A stretch of 64,000 bases of DNA, taken from Plantago major (lineage: Eukaryota > Streptophyta > Magnoliopsida > Lamiales > Plantaginaceae). This document shows, one piece after another, positions 1 through 14,680 of the stretch. Location: NCBI GenBank assembly GCA_026545765.1, contig CM048844.1, positions 2,728,001-2,792,000 on the forward strand, read 5' to 3'. The notes beneath the pieces were generated by a model. The model was not told the origin of the DNA and did not search any database. It saw only the letters and a list, made by a program, of their open reading frames with translations. Positions within the stretch are counted from its first letter, which is position 1. Every line of letters starts with the position of its first letter. The translations under genes and the position numbers were made by a program.

Positions 1-577
1 ATGTTTATAGATAATGTTCTTTGGATAATCTCCATAAAATTAGGATCTTGTTATCAATGTTTAGTACACATGGACATGAAGAGTCACTAATGAGCTTTTA
101 GGGTCCGGACCTAATCCAAGATGAAAGTTGTCAGGTTAGAAATGGGACCGAAGGTACTTTAAAAAAGATTTTAGTTGTCAAGTAGTGTTGGACTCGAATA
201 CACATACATTCTAAGGCTCAACTCTAAAAACTGTATCATTGGATTCGATTTGGTTAGTTCACCTTAGGCCGGTCGATCCGTTTAACTCGGCCAAACATGC
301 CAAGTACTAAAACTTAATGTATACAGTATACTCAACACACATGAACAAATTGGGAGAGGATGCATGCAAAAAAAGAAAAAAAAAAAGACGCAGATGGACA
401 TATATCATTCCATTTCACTGTGTGGTGCTGATCATATGCTTAATTTTAGTTCACCTAATATTTTGGATGCAAGCATAGAGCTTATTTTTACAATTCAAAG
501 ACGAAATGATGGAATATATTGTCAATCATTGTGATTTTAATTATATGATCTTATTCATTTTAGTTTTTTGTGATATA
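1..577. other. Non-coding DNA, no gene seen
   Basis: AT-rich sequence without a convincing open frame or RNA gene. It ends at the TA dinucleotide that begins the MITE. Confidence 0.5.
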
Positions 578-820
578 CTCCCTCCATTTTAGAAAAATTG
601 TTACATTTTGATTTTGATTATTGATCAATTGTTTTGAGTTTATAATTACTCATAGCGATAATAGTAATAATTTAATAAAATCATATAATAAAATTTAATT
701 ACTAAATTTTCATTATATAATTTTAATAATTTATTTATTAATATCGTTAAGAAAGAATTGCACAAACGATATGCTAACATGAAATAGTAAAATATAATAA
801 TTTTTCTGAAATGGAGGGAG
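578..820. mobile_element. Stowaway/mariner-like MITE, 243 bp
   Basis: The element begins CTCCCTCCATTT and ends in its inverted complement AAATGGAGGGAG, and is flanked on both sides by TA, the target of Tc1/mariner-type elements. It is non-coding and very AT-rich. Its core (about 655-750) recurs almost unchanged at about 56095-56190 and weakly at about 15663-15715, so it is a local family. Confidence 0.85.
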
Positions 821-842
821 TAATCGTGAACAACAGGAATTT

Positions 843-1026
843 GACAACTACTGCTTGGTGTTGTCAATCTCAATCAATTGATTAGTCCCATCTCATTTCA
901 ACACTTTGGTTTTAGATATATACTAGAATAACACGACAACTACTGCTTGGTGTTGTCAATCTCAATCAATTGATTAGTCCCATCTCATTTCAACACTTTG
1001 GTTTTAGATATATACTAGAATAACAC
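843..1026. repeat. 92-bp direct tandem duplication
   Basis: Two adjacent 92-bp units (843-934 and 935-1026) read essentially identically by eye, each starting GACAACTACTGCTTGG and ending AATAACAC. The near identity implies a recent duplication, just beside the MITE. No coding content. Confidence 0.9.
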
Positions 1027-2500
1027 GAAACACGTGTTATTGTGGTATATACTTACAAATAATTAATAAAATATATGAAGGTAAATAATATCATTTTTTA
1101 TGATAATGAATTGTTTTTTTTTTCCGAGTTGAATTAGAATTTAGACTAGCGCGAATTGATCTGTTTTAATTCAATTGGAAAAGATGGAGAAGAAAGATTT
1201 GGTATCGTTATTTTTTTTATGAAGAATTGATTTGGTTGAGGTTGAATTAGGGATTGAAATTCAATTGGGGAAGACATATTAAATTATTTTGAATGATAGA
1301 ATTGATTTTGTTGAGGTTGCATCAGGCTTGTAATTTAATTAGATTAAACATATTCTTTTTTTTAACTAAAGTCTAATTTATATAATTATTACAAATTAGT
1401 CCAATTTAACTTACAGATCAATTCGCACCAACCCAAAGTCTAATTCAACTAGAAAAAATAATTACCTTCATATAGTTTTTTTATTATTTGTAACTTAATT
1501 TTAAGGTGTAAGAAATGGAGATAATACCAATAAGGTGTTTGGTGAAATGCTGAAGAGATGTTTTTGCTTTCATCTGGATATACGTAACTAATATGTGGTT
1601 CTCTCTTGTTGCAAAAGCTCAATTACTACGGAGAAAGCTATATGCGCTTCCATTTGCTTTTTGCCCTCACCGTATCTTCAAGCATGGGCTCTTGTTGTTC
1701 CTCTCATGCCTAATTTTCTGCTTAAATTTTCAGGAACGTTCGTTTCATTTACACCCCTAGTTGTGAGTCTTGTGCTTGAGAAGTTTGGTGTTTCAATCTA
1801 TTTCCCGGGAATATGCCGTTCAATTGAATCCGGACTGCAAATTGAGAAAACAAATGCAGCTAAACGCCTACTTAGTCCATGCTCTTTTATGCAACTGGTT
1901 AGTTTTTATTTTCTTGTGTCTTCATATTATACTCTACTTACGTTGTACGCATATTTGTACTACTGTATATACTCATTTTTTAATGGTCTGATGCTTATAT
2001 CTCATTCTTATTGGTCTAGAATCCAAGTTATATATATGTACAGTTTCGAATATATGATGTTTATTGCCTTTGATTGATTTAATTCATTGCAAATCCAAGT
2101 TTCCTGCTTGGTTTCATGACAAACCTTTATGAGCATGATAACAATGGCTGGGTCAAGGTCAAAGTTTCTGCTATTTTGGATTTTATCTTAGTTACGTATG
2201 TAACGATTTCAGTCTCTTCTCCTGTATTTGTGTGTTTATTTTATTCCATATACTCTTGCTGCAAACTATTCATGATCATTGGGTACAATATGTTGCAACA
2301 TCTCTTGGCCATGTGAGAGAATCGGTGGTATGATTGTAATCTGGATTGGTTTGATTTCATGTAAATATGCGGTATTTTACTTGTTTGTGTTATGTTGTGT
2401 GATTTGTTTAGGCATGAAGTTAAACTGGAAAATGTAAAACTTACATAACTTGTTTCTAAGTCTTCAATGTTTGCTGTCATGCCCAAATGGAAATAGAATG
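1027..2500. other. Intergenic DNA, no supported gene
   Basis: AT-rich, with oligo-T runs. A 160-codon open frame at 1595-2077 has no domain I recognise and a low-complexity, hydrophobic C-terminal half, so I do not call it a gene. Confidence 0.4.
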
Positions 2501-2509
2501 GTCCATGAA

Positions 2510-3318
2510 AAATGAATTTAGAATTTTCTTTGGGGTCTCAAGATTCCAGGTAAAGTGAAACACTTCGGATGGAGGCTGCTTACACAATCTCTACAGAAAA
2601 GGGCTGAATTATGCAGGAGGTGTATGTCCATGGATGATACATCATACCTGCCCAATGTGTCATCTAAGGAGCTGAAGATATTTTGCACTTTTTTTTCCGT
2701 GAATGCCATTAGGTAAGAAAGAGTCTATTGGGTTGTGGCGAATTCCCTATTTCTTGACATATCTTAACGGCAATAGTACTTGGGATTGGGTTGTTGGTGT
2801 GAAATCCCGCATCGACAGGGAAACAATCTAAATTCTTCCGTGTTTCATGCTGGAGTCACTGGTTTTACCGGAATTTGATGAAGCGTATATATAGTTTATC
2901 TTCTCTTTAGTCTAATGCAGTTTGTATCGAACTATATCGGTTTTGTCTGCTCAAATATTATCTAAGACAGTTGGAAGCGTGTGAATAAACTGCCTTGAAT
3001 TTCTCTACCTGAAGTTGGATAAAGAAGGTTTTAATGAATGCTGTTGTGGTTGACAAAAGGATGGTGAAATGGGAGGTTTAAGAGCTGTGTTGTGAGGAAT
3101 TTTATAGGTCTATGTCCCGTATTGAGGCAGAATCAACTCTGGTGTAATTTCACACCACTTATGGTAGAAGCTGAAGCAGCCAGATTTGGTTTGGAGGTAG
3201 CAAGTATCGTTAGGCCTGTATTTAGATGACATAGAGCGCCGTATATCGACCGTCTTCCTTTTTCCGGATACATGCTCATGTTGGCAAAGATACTGAACGT
3301 CTTGCACATATATTCTAT
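2510..3318 (+). pseudogene. LINE (non-LTR retrotransposon) 3' remnant: zf-RVT plus RNase H
   Basis: In one frame from 2522 the sequence reads FLWGLKIPGKVKHFGWRLL, the hallmark of the zinc-binding domain after plant LINE reverse transcriptases. The cysteines expected downstream are partly lost. At about 3030-3215, in shifting frames, an RNase H-like stretch appears (GAVVRNFIGLC-like, then VEAEAARFGLEVA). Around 3265-3312 a terminal HVGKDTERLAH matches the usual end of that domain. Stops and frameshifts are frequent and no reverse transcriptase core is seen, so this is the 5'-truncated, decayed 3' end of an element. It directly abuts the truncated ABCC pseudogene. Confidence 0.75.
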
Positions 3319-3319
3319 G

Positions 3320-6341
<3,022 letters not shown>

Positions 6342-7288
6342 ACAATGAGTTCATCCATGGAGTTTCCAGTTGGGATTATTACATACTAGTATCGGTGACA
6401 CGTGAATAACCGCATGACCGCTTTATATACGTTACGCGTAATTAATTTATATAATATAATTAAATGAAATTTCTTCAATACATACATTACATGAATTTAA
6501 GTATACATATTGAAGTGCAATATTAGTTGGTTTCCAAATTTCAACTATCCTATTATTTTACCATTTTTTCTTCTTTTTAATATTTATTGTGGTAACTTCT
6601 ATTTTGGTGAAGTAACTACCTAGTTGTCTTTGGTTAGGATATAGTATAGATACCATTATTTTGATTTTAACTCACTGTTTGTCCATATAATAAATATAAA
6701 CTAATTAATGATTTAAAAAATTTAACAATTATGAAAAATAAATAAAAAGCTGAAAAATAATTTAAAAAAATAAAAATTATGAAAAATAAATAAATAACAG
6801 AAAAATTATTTAAAAATAAAAAACAATAATGAAAAATATATAAATAATAAAAAAATAGAAATTTATTAAAAAAATAAAAAAATACGAACAAATAATTAAA
6901 AAACAGATTTTTTTTTAAAATTTTTTTCCCTTTCACGTTCCTGGCAAAGAAGTTCATCCATGGAGTTTCCAAAAAAGTTGAATAAAAAATTGAAAAATCA
7001 ATAAATATTATTATTTGAACTAGGAAGAATAGGAAAACAATCATGACTAGACTAATCTCTCTCTATGCCTCCTAATCGTGCAATAATGATGTTGTCATTT
7101 TGAAATTTTACGAAGTTTTAGAAAGTTTTGGGATTTAACAGGGATTGAATTGAAGTTTTTAAAAATTGAAAGGGTTATCCTTTAAGAATGAAATGTTCGT
7201 AACAGGATAACCATTTTGGAGGAATTATCCCCTAAAAAAATGCCTTTTTAAAAGTCATTAAAACAGTACAGTATTATAATGCGAGTCC
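6342..7288. other. Non-coding DNA with a 21-bp direct repeat
   Basis: Very AT-rich, with A/T homopolymers at about 6710-6930. The 21-mer starting AGTTCATCCATGGAG occurs at 6348-6368 and again at 6951-6971, bracketing about 580 bp. The long minus-strand frame inside (6667-7044) is a low-complexity Phe/Tyr/Leu artefact of A/T runs. Confidence 0.5.
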
Positions 7289-8125
7289 TGTTGGAGAATT
7301 GGTTTGTTAAAGCCATTTCTTAATTTGTTGGTGTTAAGTGGAGAATTGGGGCAACAATTTAAATAGGTTCCACCGCATGGTTTTTCATGCTCTTAGCTCG
7401 TTACGAAGTGGGTTGCGCAAGCTTCGTAATGGTGGGAGACATGCGAGGAAACCAATTCTTGGTGTGAAAGTTAAATTGACTCAATGTGGTGTGGTTGACA
7501 AATTATCACATGTGAGAAAAAATGAAGGAAACTTCAGTTCATTGATGGTTGGTCTTCAATTTTACTCCATTACTATGAGTCAATTACTAAAGAGTTAACA
7601 AGTGTCTTGTAACTCTTCATTAATGGTAGTAGTTTTGTAACTCTCCACTAATGCTATATGTTAATAAGTAGTATAGTAAAGAAGATACCTATTAAACCAT
7701 TGAGCTACTCTTGTGAGGCTATAAAAGGATGCCTATTCCCCATATGAAATCACATATATAGAAAATCTATCCTCTCTTCTCTTCTACACTCAATCTTCTA
7801 CATCATAAATAATTCGAGAGTTTCTTCACTACTAAAGTTCAATGGAACTTCTACTGTAGAGCTTCCAGTAGTTGCTGAGATTGGGCGTTGTACCATGGAA
7901 GCTGATTGTCCGGGGAAGGCCTGAAGCTTACTAAGGCGGACAAATTCAGCTTAAGGGGAAGTGGTCACACTACTGTCTCGTCCAGGATTTAATCCGAATA
8001 ATTCTCTTTAATCTCTAAACTTGTAACCAGTTGTAGTAAGTGTAATAATCTTTCCTCTTGTAATTCCATTACATATATTGTGCTGACCTTTCTTGCAGCT
8101 TGCAAAGTGCTAACCGGAACCAACA
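7289..8125 (+). repeat. 5' LTR of the Copia element
   Basis: Begins TGTTGGAGAATTGG and ends ACCGGAACCAACA, preceded by the target duplication AGTCC. A TATA-like GGCTATAAAAGG lies at about 7717-7728 and is conserved in the 3' LTR, a plausible promoter core for the element. Confidence 0.93.
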
Positions 8126-8195
8126 ATCTTAAACTGAACTTGTGTGATTTTTCATAGTCCGGTTACTAACGATTTTCTATCTTTTTGTAGTAACA

Positions 8196-11100
8196 ATGGC
8201 CACTGATGGAAACTCCACCAACAATGCTCCCGGGAACAACGGTCCCGAAAATGTTCCTCCTACTGGTGCTAATACCGTGATTCACGGCCTTTCCAGTTTG
8301 GACAAATGCCCAGTCGCCCTATCCAGTTTGGTCAATTTGATAAACCGGAAAAGTTTAAGGGAGGAAATAATTTTAAACTGTGGAAAGAAAAAAATGGTCT
8401 TTTATCTTACTGCCTCCCAACTAGTCCGGTTTATCTCTGAGGACAAACCTGTGGTGGATATGGCTGATCCTAATACCGTGGAAACGTGCAAAGTGTGGGA
8501 AAACAGCGACTATTTGTGTCGCCACACTATACTTCTGAGTCTTGATGATTCCTTGTATCAAATTATTTTATGAGAAAAAAATTGCAAAAGAACTTTGGGA
8601 ATCACTACTTAAGAAGTATACTGTGGAAGATGTTGGCTCTAAGAAATTTGTTGCTGCACATTTCCACGATTATAGGATGGTGGATGCCAAACCTGTGCTT
8701 AAGCAGGCTGAAGAGCTTCAAAGGATCTATCATGACTTGGCCGCTGAGGGCATGGCAATCAATGATCCCCTACAAGTTGCGTTGATGATAGAGAAACTTC
8801 CTCCTTCTTGGGATGACTTCAAGCACTACCTGAAACATAAGAAGAAGGAAATGACCCTTGAAGATTTGATCCTAAAGCTGAGGATTGAAAGTGATGTGAG
8901 AAAGGCTGCGAAGAAGCCACATACTAATGTTTCTAAGGCTAATGTTGTTGAGGCTGAAAGCTCTCGAGCTTCCAAGAGAAAGCGTGGTGACCCCAAGACT
9001 TCTGCTCCAAACCAGAGGTGGGTTGGGGATTGCTATGTATGTGGTAGACAAGGCCACAAGGCTAAAGATTGTAACGATCGTGCTAATAACAATCGTTGTA
9101 ACAATCGTAACAATAACCACAACAACAAAAACCAAAGGAACAATAAAAATGGCAATAATAACCGTAATGGTAATGGAAATTGTAATAACAGCAAAAGGGC
9201 TGGCCAAGCTAATGGCCAAGCTAATATTGTTGTTACTGGTAGTATGGGTATTACTCAAGGAACGGAGGAAATGCATATAAGTGTTGTTGTTTCCGAAGTG
9301 AACTTTGTTGGGGGAAACTCCATGGACTGGTGGGTGGACAGTGGGGCCACTCGACACATTTGTGCAAACAAATGGATGTTCAAGACTTATCATCCTCTAA
9401 CCAATGAGGTGTGCGACATGGAAAATTCTGTTGTGGTAAAGGTTGCTGGAAAGGGTATTGTGGCCCTTAAGCTGACATCTGGGAATGAGCTGACTCTTAC
9501 TGAAGTACTCCACGTGCCTGAGATCCACAAGAATCTGATTTCTGGATCTATGCTGAACAAGAAAGGTTTTCGTCAGTGTTTTGAGGCTGACAAATTTATC
9601 CTTACCAAGGATGGCTCCTACATAGGACAAGGTTACTTTTGTGATAATTTGTTTAAGATGGTTGCTACTACTGTAATTCCTGGTACTGAGCCTTATGGCG
9701 CAAATGTAACTGAGGCTTCCACTAGCTCAGATGGAAAGAATGTTGCCCAAGAGGCCAATGAGTATGTTAAATTTGCTTACTTGCCCGATTCTTTTAATTT
9801 ATGGCATGGTAGGTTAGGTCATGTGAGTCATAAAAGTTTACAAAAATTAATATCACTTGACCTACTATCCAAATTTAACATTGATAAACAATACAAGTGT
9901 GAGACTTGTGTCGAAGCAAAATTAGCAAAATCATCTTTTCGTTCTATTGAAAGAAGTTCGGAGCCATTGGATTTAGTACATACTGATGTTTGTGATTTAA
10001 AGTATGTCCAATCACGAGGTGGTAAAAGTTACTTCGTCACTTTTATCGATGATTACACAAGATATTGCTATGTTTACTTAATGAGAAGTAAAGATGAAGC
10101 AATTGACATGTTTGTGCATTATAAGACCGAAGTTGAAAATCAACTTGGTAAGAAGATTAAAATGTTGAGGAGCGATAGAGGTGGAGAATATGAGTCTCCA
10201 GTCTCTTAATTGTGTGCTGAAAATGGAATCATTCATCAAACAACCGCTCCTTACCCCCTCAACAAAACGGAATTGCTGAGAGGAAGAATAGGACCCTTAA
10301 AGAGATGATGAATTCCATATTGTTAGGTTCAGGGGCACCCCATAATTTGTGGGGGGAAGCTTTGATTTCCTCAAATTACATCCTAAATAGGCTACCACAT
10401 AAAAGGCTAGACAAAACACCTTATGAATTATGGAAAGGTCATGCACCTTCTTATAAATTTCTTAAAGTGTGGGGGTGTCTAGCAAAGGTTCCTATTCCTC
10501 CTCCTAAGAGGACTCGAATTGGACCTAAAACGGTAGATTTCGTGTTTATAGGATATGCTCAAGATAGTAGTGCATATAGGTTTCTGATTCATAAATCAGA
10601 TAATTCGGAGATGCACATTAATACTATTATTGAAGCAAGATATGCTTCTTTCTTTGAGGAGACTTTTCCTTACATTTGTCGGTCTACTATTGTTGACTTG
10701 AAGGACAACAAAGAGGCGACAAATGTGGGGGAGTCGAAACCTCAAAGGGAAGTTAAAGAACCTAGACGTAGCAAGAGGGCTAGGACAGCAAAAACCTTTG
10801 GTCCGGATTTTCTAACCTACATTGTAGATAAGGATCCGGTGACCTATAAAGAGGCCATCTCATCAGCAGGTTATGATCTCTGGAAAGAGGCGATTGATAG
10901 TGAGATGAATTCGATTCTTCAGAATCATACATGGGAACTTGTGGATCTTCCACTTGGTTCTAAACCACTAGGTCATAAGTGGATCTTCAAGAGGAAGATG
11001 AATCCAGATGGTTCCGTGGATAAATACAAGGCAAGACTTGTAGTTAAGGGATACTGGCAAACAGAGGGTGTTGATTACTTTGACACCTATGCTCCTGTAT

Positions 11101-12373
11101 CTAGAAAGACATCCATTAGATCAATCATTGCTTTTGCAGCATTGTTCAATCTTGAAATTCATTAGATGGATGTGAAAACAGCTTTCCTCAATGGAGAACT
11201 TGAGGAGGAAATATACATGGAACAACCCGAAGGGTATGTGGTTCCTAGAAAAGAAAACAAAGTGTGTAGACTTGTTAAATCCTTGTATGGATTAAAACAA
11301 GCTCCTAAACAATGGCATGAGAAATTTGATAGTTTTATGCTTTCAAATGGGTTTAGGATAAATCAATGTGACAAGTGTGTCTATGTAAAAGGAGATGACA
11401 AAGACTATGTCGTAGTGTGCTTATACGTGGATGATATGATCATAATCATTGGCAACAATGATAACATCATAACTACTAAGAGAATGTTGTCACGAAATTT
11501 TGATATGAAGGACATGGGCCTTGTCGATGTCATACTTGGAATGAAAATTTCCAAGACAGATGATGGCTACTCACTTTCTCAGAGTCACTATGTTGAAAAG
11601 GTTCTTGAGAAGTTTGACAAAGACAGTAATGAGACTGTCAGAACTCCTATGGAGGTGGTGTCAAAGCTCTGCAAGATAGGAAAGAAAGTGTAGGACAACT
11701 TGAGTATTCTAGGATCATAGGCAGTCTAATATACCTCATGGATTGTACTGGACCAGATATTGCTAACTCAGTAAATAAGTTAGCTCGATATACGAGTAAC
11801 CCAAATCATGAACATTGGAAAGAAGTAGTTAGAGTCCTTAGATATTTAAGGGGTACGGCTAACTATGGGTTGCATTTTACGAGATATCCAGCTGTACTTG
11901 AAGGGTATTGTGATGCGAATTGGATTACGGGTTCCTCGACTGTGAAATCCACGAGTGGGTATATTTTCACAATCAGTGGAGCAGCGATTTCTTGGAAACC
12001 TTTCAAACAAACATGCATTACAAGATCGACTATGGAGTCTGAGTTCATAGCGTTGGATATTGCAGCAGAAGAGGCCGATTGGTTACGAAGTTACTTGGAA
12101 GACACTCCTATATGGTCAAAACCTATGCCTCCAATTAGTTTGAACTGTGACAGTATGTCTGCTATTAGACGAGCAAGGAATAATGTGTATAATGGGAAGT
12201 CTCCACATATTCGTAGGAGACATAAATCTGTGAAGAAACTATTGAAAACAGAAGTTATAGCTTTGGAGTTTGTGAGATCCAAAGATAACATTGCGGATCC
12301 ATTAACTAAAGGTCTTACGAGAGACCGTGTGGAGGAATCATCGAGGGAAATGGGGTTAAATCCCATTAAATGA
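8196..12373 (+). pseudogene. Copia gag-pol polyprotein, multiply frameshifted
   Basis: The polyprotein supplies capsid, protease, integrase and RT/RNase H for retrotransposition. Visible in order: gag; a zinc knuckle CYVCGRQGHKAKDC near 9037; an Asn-rich stretch (9085-9200); the protease motif WWVDSGATRHIC near 9331; an integrase HHCC region (LWHGRLGH...CETC) near 9800-9910; reverse transcriptase with YVDD near 11430; and RNase H with DANW near 11915. Lesions: at least three frameshifts in gag (upstream of 8345, about 8390, about 8563), TAA at 10207, a frameshift near 10258, TAG at 11163 where the family has Gln, and a frameshift near 11690. The Copia lineage was not determined. Confidence 0.93.
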
Positions 12374-12977
12374 TTACTGCCCATGATGGCAACCCTACCT
12401 GAATTGAAAACCCCAATTTGTAGGTTCAAAGGGACAACCGAATTGTGGGGGGGGGGGGGGGGGGGATCGACCAAAGCACTCGGAAAACTGAGTTTCCTAC
12501 CTATTCCTATGATGATAGAGTGATAGACCTGTACAGTGGAGGATAAGCAAAAGTTTTTAATGATCCTTATACGTTGAGTTGATAACGTGGAGTATGACAT
12601 GATACTTCTAATAAGAGATCACCTATGTCGAACGTGAAGGGGCCGCTTCTATGAGATGATAAGTAGGGCTAAATCTCTAGAGCGTTTGATGAAAGTTTCC
12701 AAGGAAGTCCAGGGCCAAAACGGACAACAACGAAAGGACCTATGTGGTGTAGAGGAAATCGTTGTGTGTATATCATTGTCTTGTTACACACAAAAAGCCG
12801 AAAAGTTCAAGGCATCGCGTCCACTTGTTGGCAAGTGTATCCGATGGTATTTCACTAGGGAAGGTTCAAGGCTAACAACCACCTTTCCCGAGGCAATGTT
12901 TTTCTCGAAGAACTCTCGAACTTGCATGGTTAGGCTGCATTTGCATTTACCAACCAATTTTCTTTCATGTGGGGGAT
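12374..12977 (+). other. Copia 3' untranslated region with 19-nt G run
   Basis: Non-coding sequence between the end of RNase H and the 3' LTR. It contains an uninterrupted run of 19 G at 12447-12465 and ends in the GTGGGGGA polypurine tract that would prime plus-strand synthesis. Confidence 0.7.
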
Positions 12978-13801
12978 TGTAGGAGAATTGGTTTGTTAAA
13001 GCCATTTCTTAATTTGTTGGTGTTAAGTGGAGAATTGGGCAACAATTTAAATAGGTTCCACCGCACGGTTTTTCATTCTTTTAGCTCGTTACGAAGTGGG
13101 TTGTGCATTCTTCGTAATGGTGGAAGACATGCGAGGAAACCAATTCTTGGTGTGAAAGTTAAATTGGCTCAATGTGGTGTGGTTGATAAATTATCACACG
13201 TGAGAAAAAATGAAAGAAACTTCAGTTCATTGATGGTTGGTATTCAATTTTACTCCATTACTATGAGTCAATTACTAAAGAGTTAATAAGTGACTTGTAA
13301 CTCTTCACTAATGGTAGTAGTTTTGTAACTCTCCACTAATGCTATGTGTTAATAAAGAAGATACTTATCAAACCCTTGAGCTACTCTTGTGAGGCTATAA
13401 AAGGATGCCTATTCCCCATATGAAATCACATATCTAGAAAACCAATCCTCTCTTCTCTTCTACACTCAATCTTCTACATCATAAATAATTCGAGAGTTTC
13501 TTCACTACTAAAGTTTGACGGAGCTTCTACTGTAGAGCTTCCAGTAGTTGTTGAGATTGGGCGTTGTACCTTGGGAGCTGATTGTCCGAGGAAAGCCTGA
13601 AGCTTACTAAGGCGGGCAAATTCAGCTTAAGGGGAAGTGGTCACACTGCTGTCTCGTCCAGGATTTAATCCGAATAATTCTCTTTAATCTCTAAACTTGT
13701 AACCAGTTGTAGTAAGTGTAATCATCTTTCCTCTTGTAATTCCATTACATATATTGTACTGACCTTTCTTGCAGCTTGCAAAGTGCTAACCAGAACCAAC
13801 A
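12978..13801 (+). repeat. 3' LTR of the Copia element
   Basis: Begins TGTAGGAGAATTGG and ends ACCAGAACCAACA, followed by the target duplication AGTCC. It lacks a short block present in the 5' LTR near 7665-7680 and carries scattered substitutions relative to it. Confidence 0.93.
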
Positions 13802-13806
13802 AGTCC

Positions 13807-14235
13807 ACTTTCTCCTCTTGAAGTATCTTTTCAAAATCCATACACAAAGTTTGCAACTTGCAAGTAGTTGCATAAGAAATCACCAAGGCTAGCTTGCTAG
13901 GTTAGAAAGCACAAAACAGAAATTGAAAGGAAAAACAAAAAGTTGCAGTGCAGGACATGAAACATGCACATCTAGCTAGCTGGACAATTTGGCAATTGTA
14001 TCATCAGGCCATCTGCAGTTGCAACTCTATGTAACACATTTTCCATGTCACGTCAGCATTCCACTCACTGCAACCCACTTTGTAACTCTCTCCAATTCTC
14101 TACTTCAATAGTTGAAGTCCAAATTTATTTTCTTTTCACATTTCTTTCAAACTTAATTTTTCATTTCATTTTCTTTTCTTTTCTTATTTCCTTTTAAACT
14201 TTATTCTTGAATTTATTTTAAATGTCGTTAATTAA
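13807..14235. other. Intergenic, nothing recognised
   Basis: Pyrimidine-rich stretch around 14100-14200. No coding or repeat signal seen besides the preceding target duplication. Confidence 0.4.
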
Positions 14236-14680
14236 TTATAAATGGAAGGGTCCTGAAAAGTTTGCACGCAACTGACTTCCTGTTGGGATTTGTCCTGTTA
14301 ACTCTGATAAACTCTCTGGAAGATCACCGGTTAGATTGTTGTTCGATAGATCAAGTGATTCCAACCCGTTCATGTCTCCAATTCTTTGTGGAATATGACC
14401 TTGCAAATGATTGTGCGATAAATCGAAACCAATTAGGGCAGCAAGTCTTGTGAGCTCCCAAGGAATTTCACCGGTAAGTTCATTACGAGAAAGATCCATG
14501 TTCACAACGTATGGAAGCATTTCAAAGTACTCTACTACCTTTCCTTTGATCACTTGTTGCAGACTTGTGCTCTCCATGCATGAATGACAACACATCGGTT
14601 GGCTTATTAGTTACTATGCCCGAGAAATTGCCAAAACAACACGGAACATTTCCTGTCAAATGATAATTTGCAAGGTCCAA
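14236..14680 (-). pseudogene. LRR receptor-like protein (RLP) C-terminal fragment 1
   Basis: On the minus strand the sequence encodes the last LRRs of an RLP: an NxTGNVPCCFGNFSG-like repeat, the island region (LQQVIKGKVVEYFEM), then VVNMDLSRNELTGEIP and two further repeats. After NLTGDLPESLSEL a deletion joins directly to TGQIPTGSQL, removing a repeat, and the transmembrane and tail region is absent. There is no N-terminus. It is close in sequence to the intact RLP at 18501-21068, so it is a dead duplicate. At 14681 homology ends where a Copia LTR appears to begin. Confidence 0.85.

Larger units (their letters stand above)
7289..13801 (+). mobile_element. Ty1/Copia LTR retrotransposon, complete but inactive
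   Basis: The element spans 6.5 kb. It has LTRs at both ends (TG...CA), a single gag-pol region in Copia order (gag, protease, integrase, reverse transcriptase, RNase H), and a purine tract GTGGGGGA directly before the 3' LTR. It is flanked by a perfect 5-bp target duplication AGTCC (7284-7288 and 13802-13806). The LTRs differ by many substitutions and small indels (837 versus 824 bp), so the insertion is not recent. I do not see the usual initiator-Met primer site right after the 5' LTR. Gag-pol has several frameshifts and stops. Confidence 0.95.

Noticed and set aside
1595..2077. 160-codon plus-strand open frame
   Set aside because: No domain or signature recognised; composition drifts to hydrophobic AT-rich codons and there is no supporting splice or promoter context.
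6667..7044. 125-codon minus-strand open frame
   Set aside because: Almost only Phe, Tyr, Leu and Ile from A/T homopolymers; low-complexity artefact.
7338..7598. Similar 86- and 105-codon frames in the two Copia LTRs (also 12969-13286)
   Set aside because: They recur because LTRs are duplicated; no protein family resemblance and the sequence is LTR regulatory DNA.
8872..9393. 173-codon minus-strand open frame
   Set aside because: Antisense shadow of the Copia gag-pol frame, with Ile/Val/Thr runs opposite the Asn-rich region.
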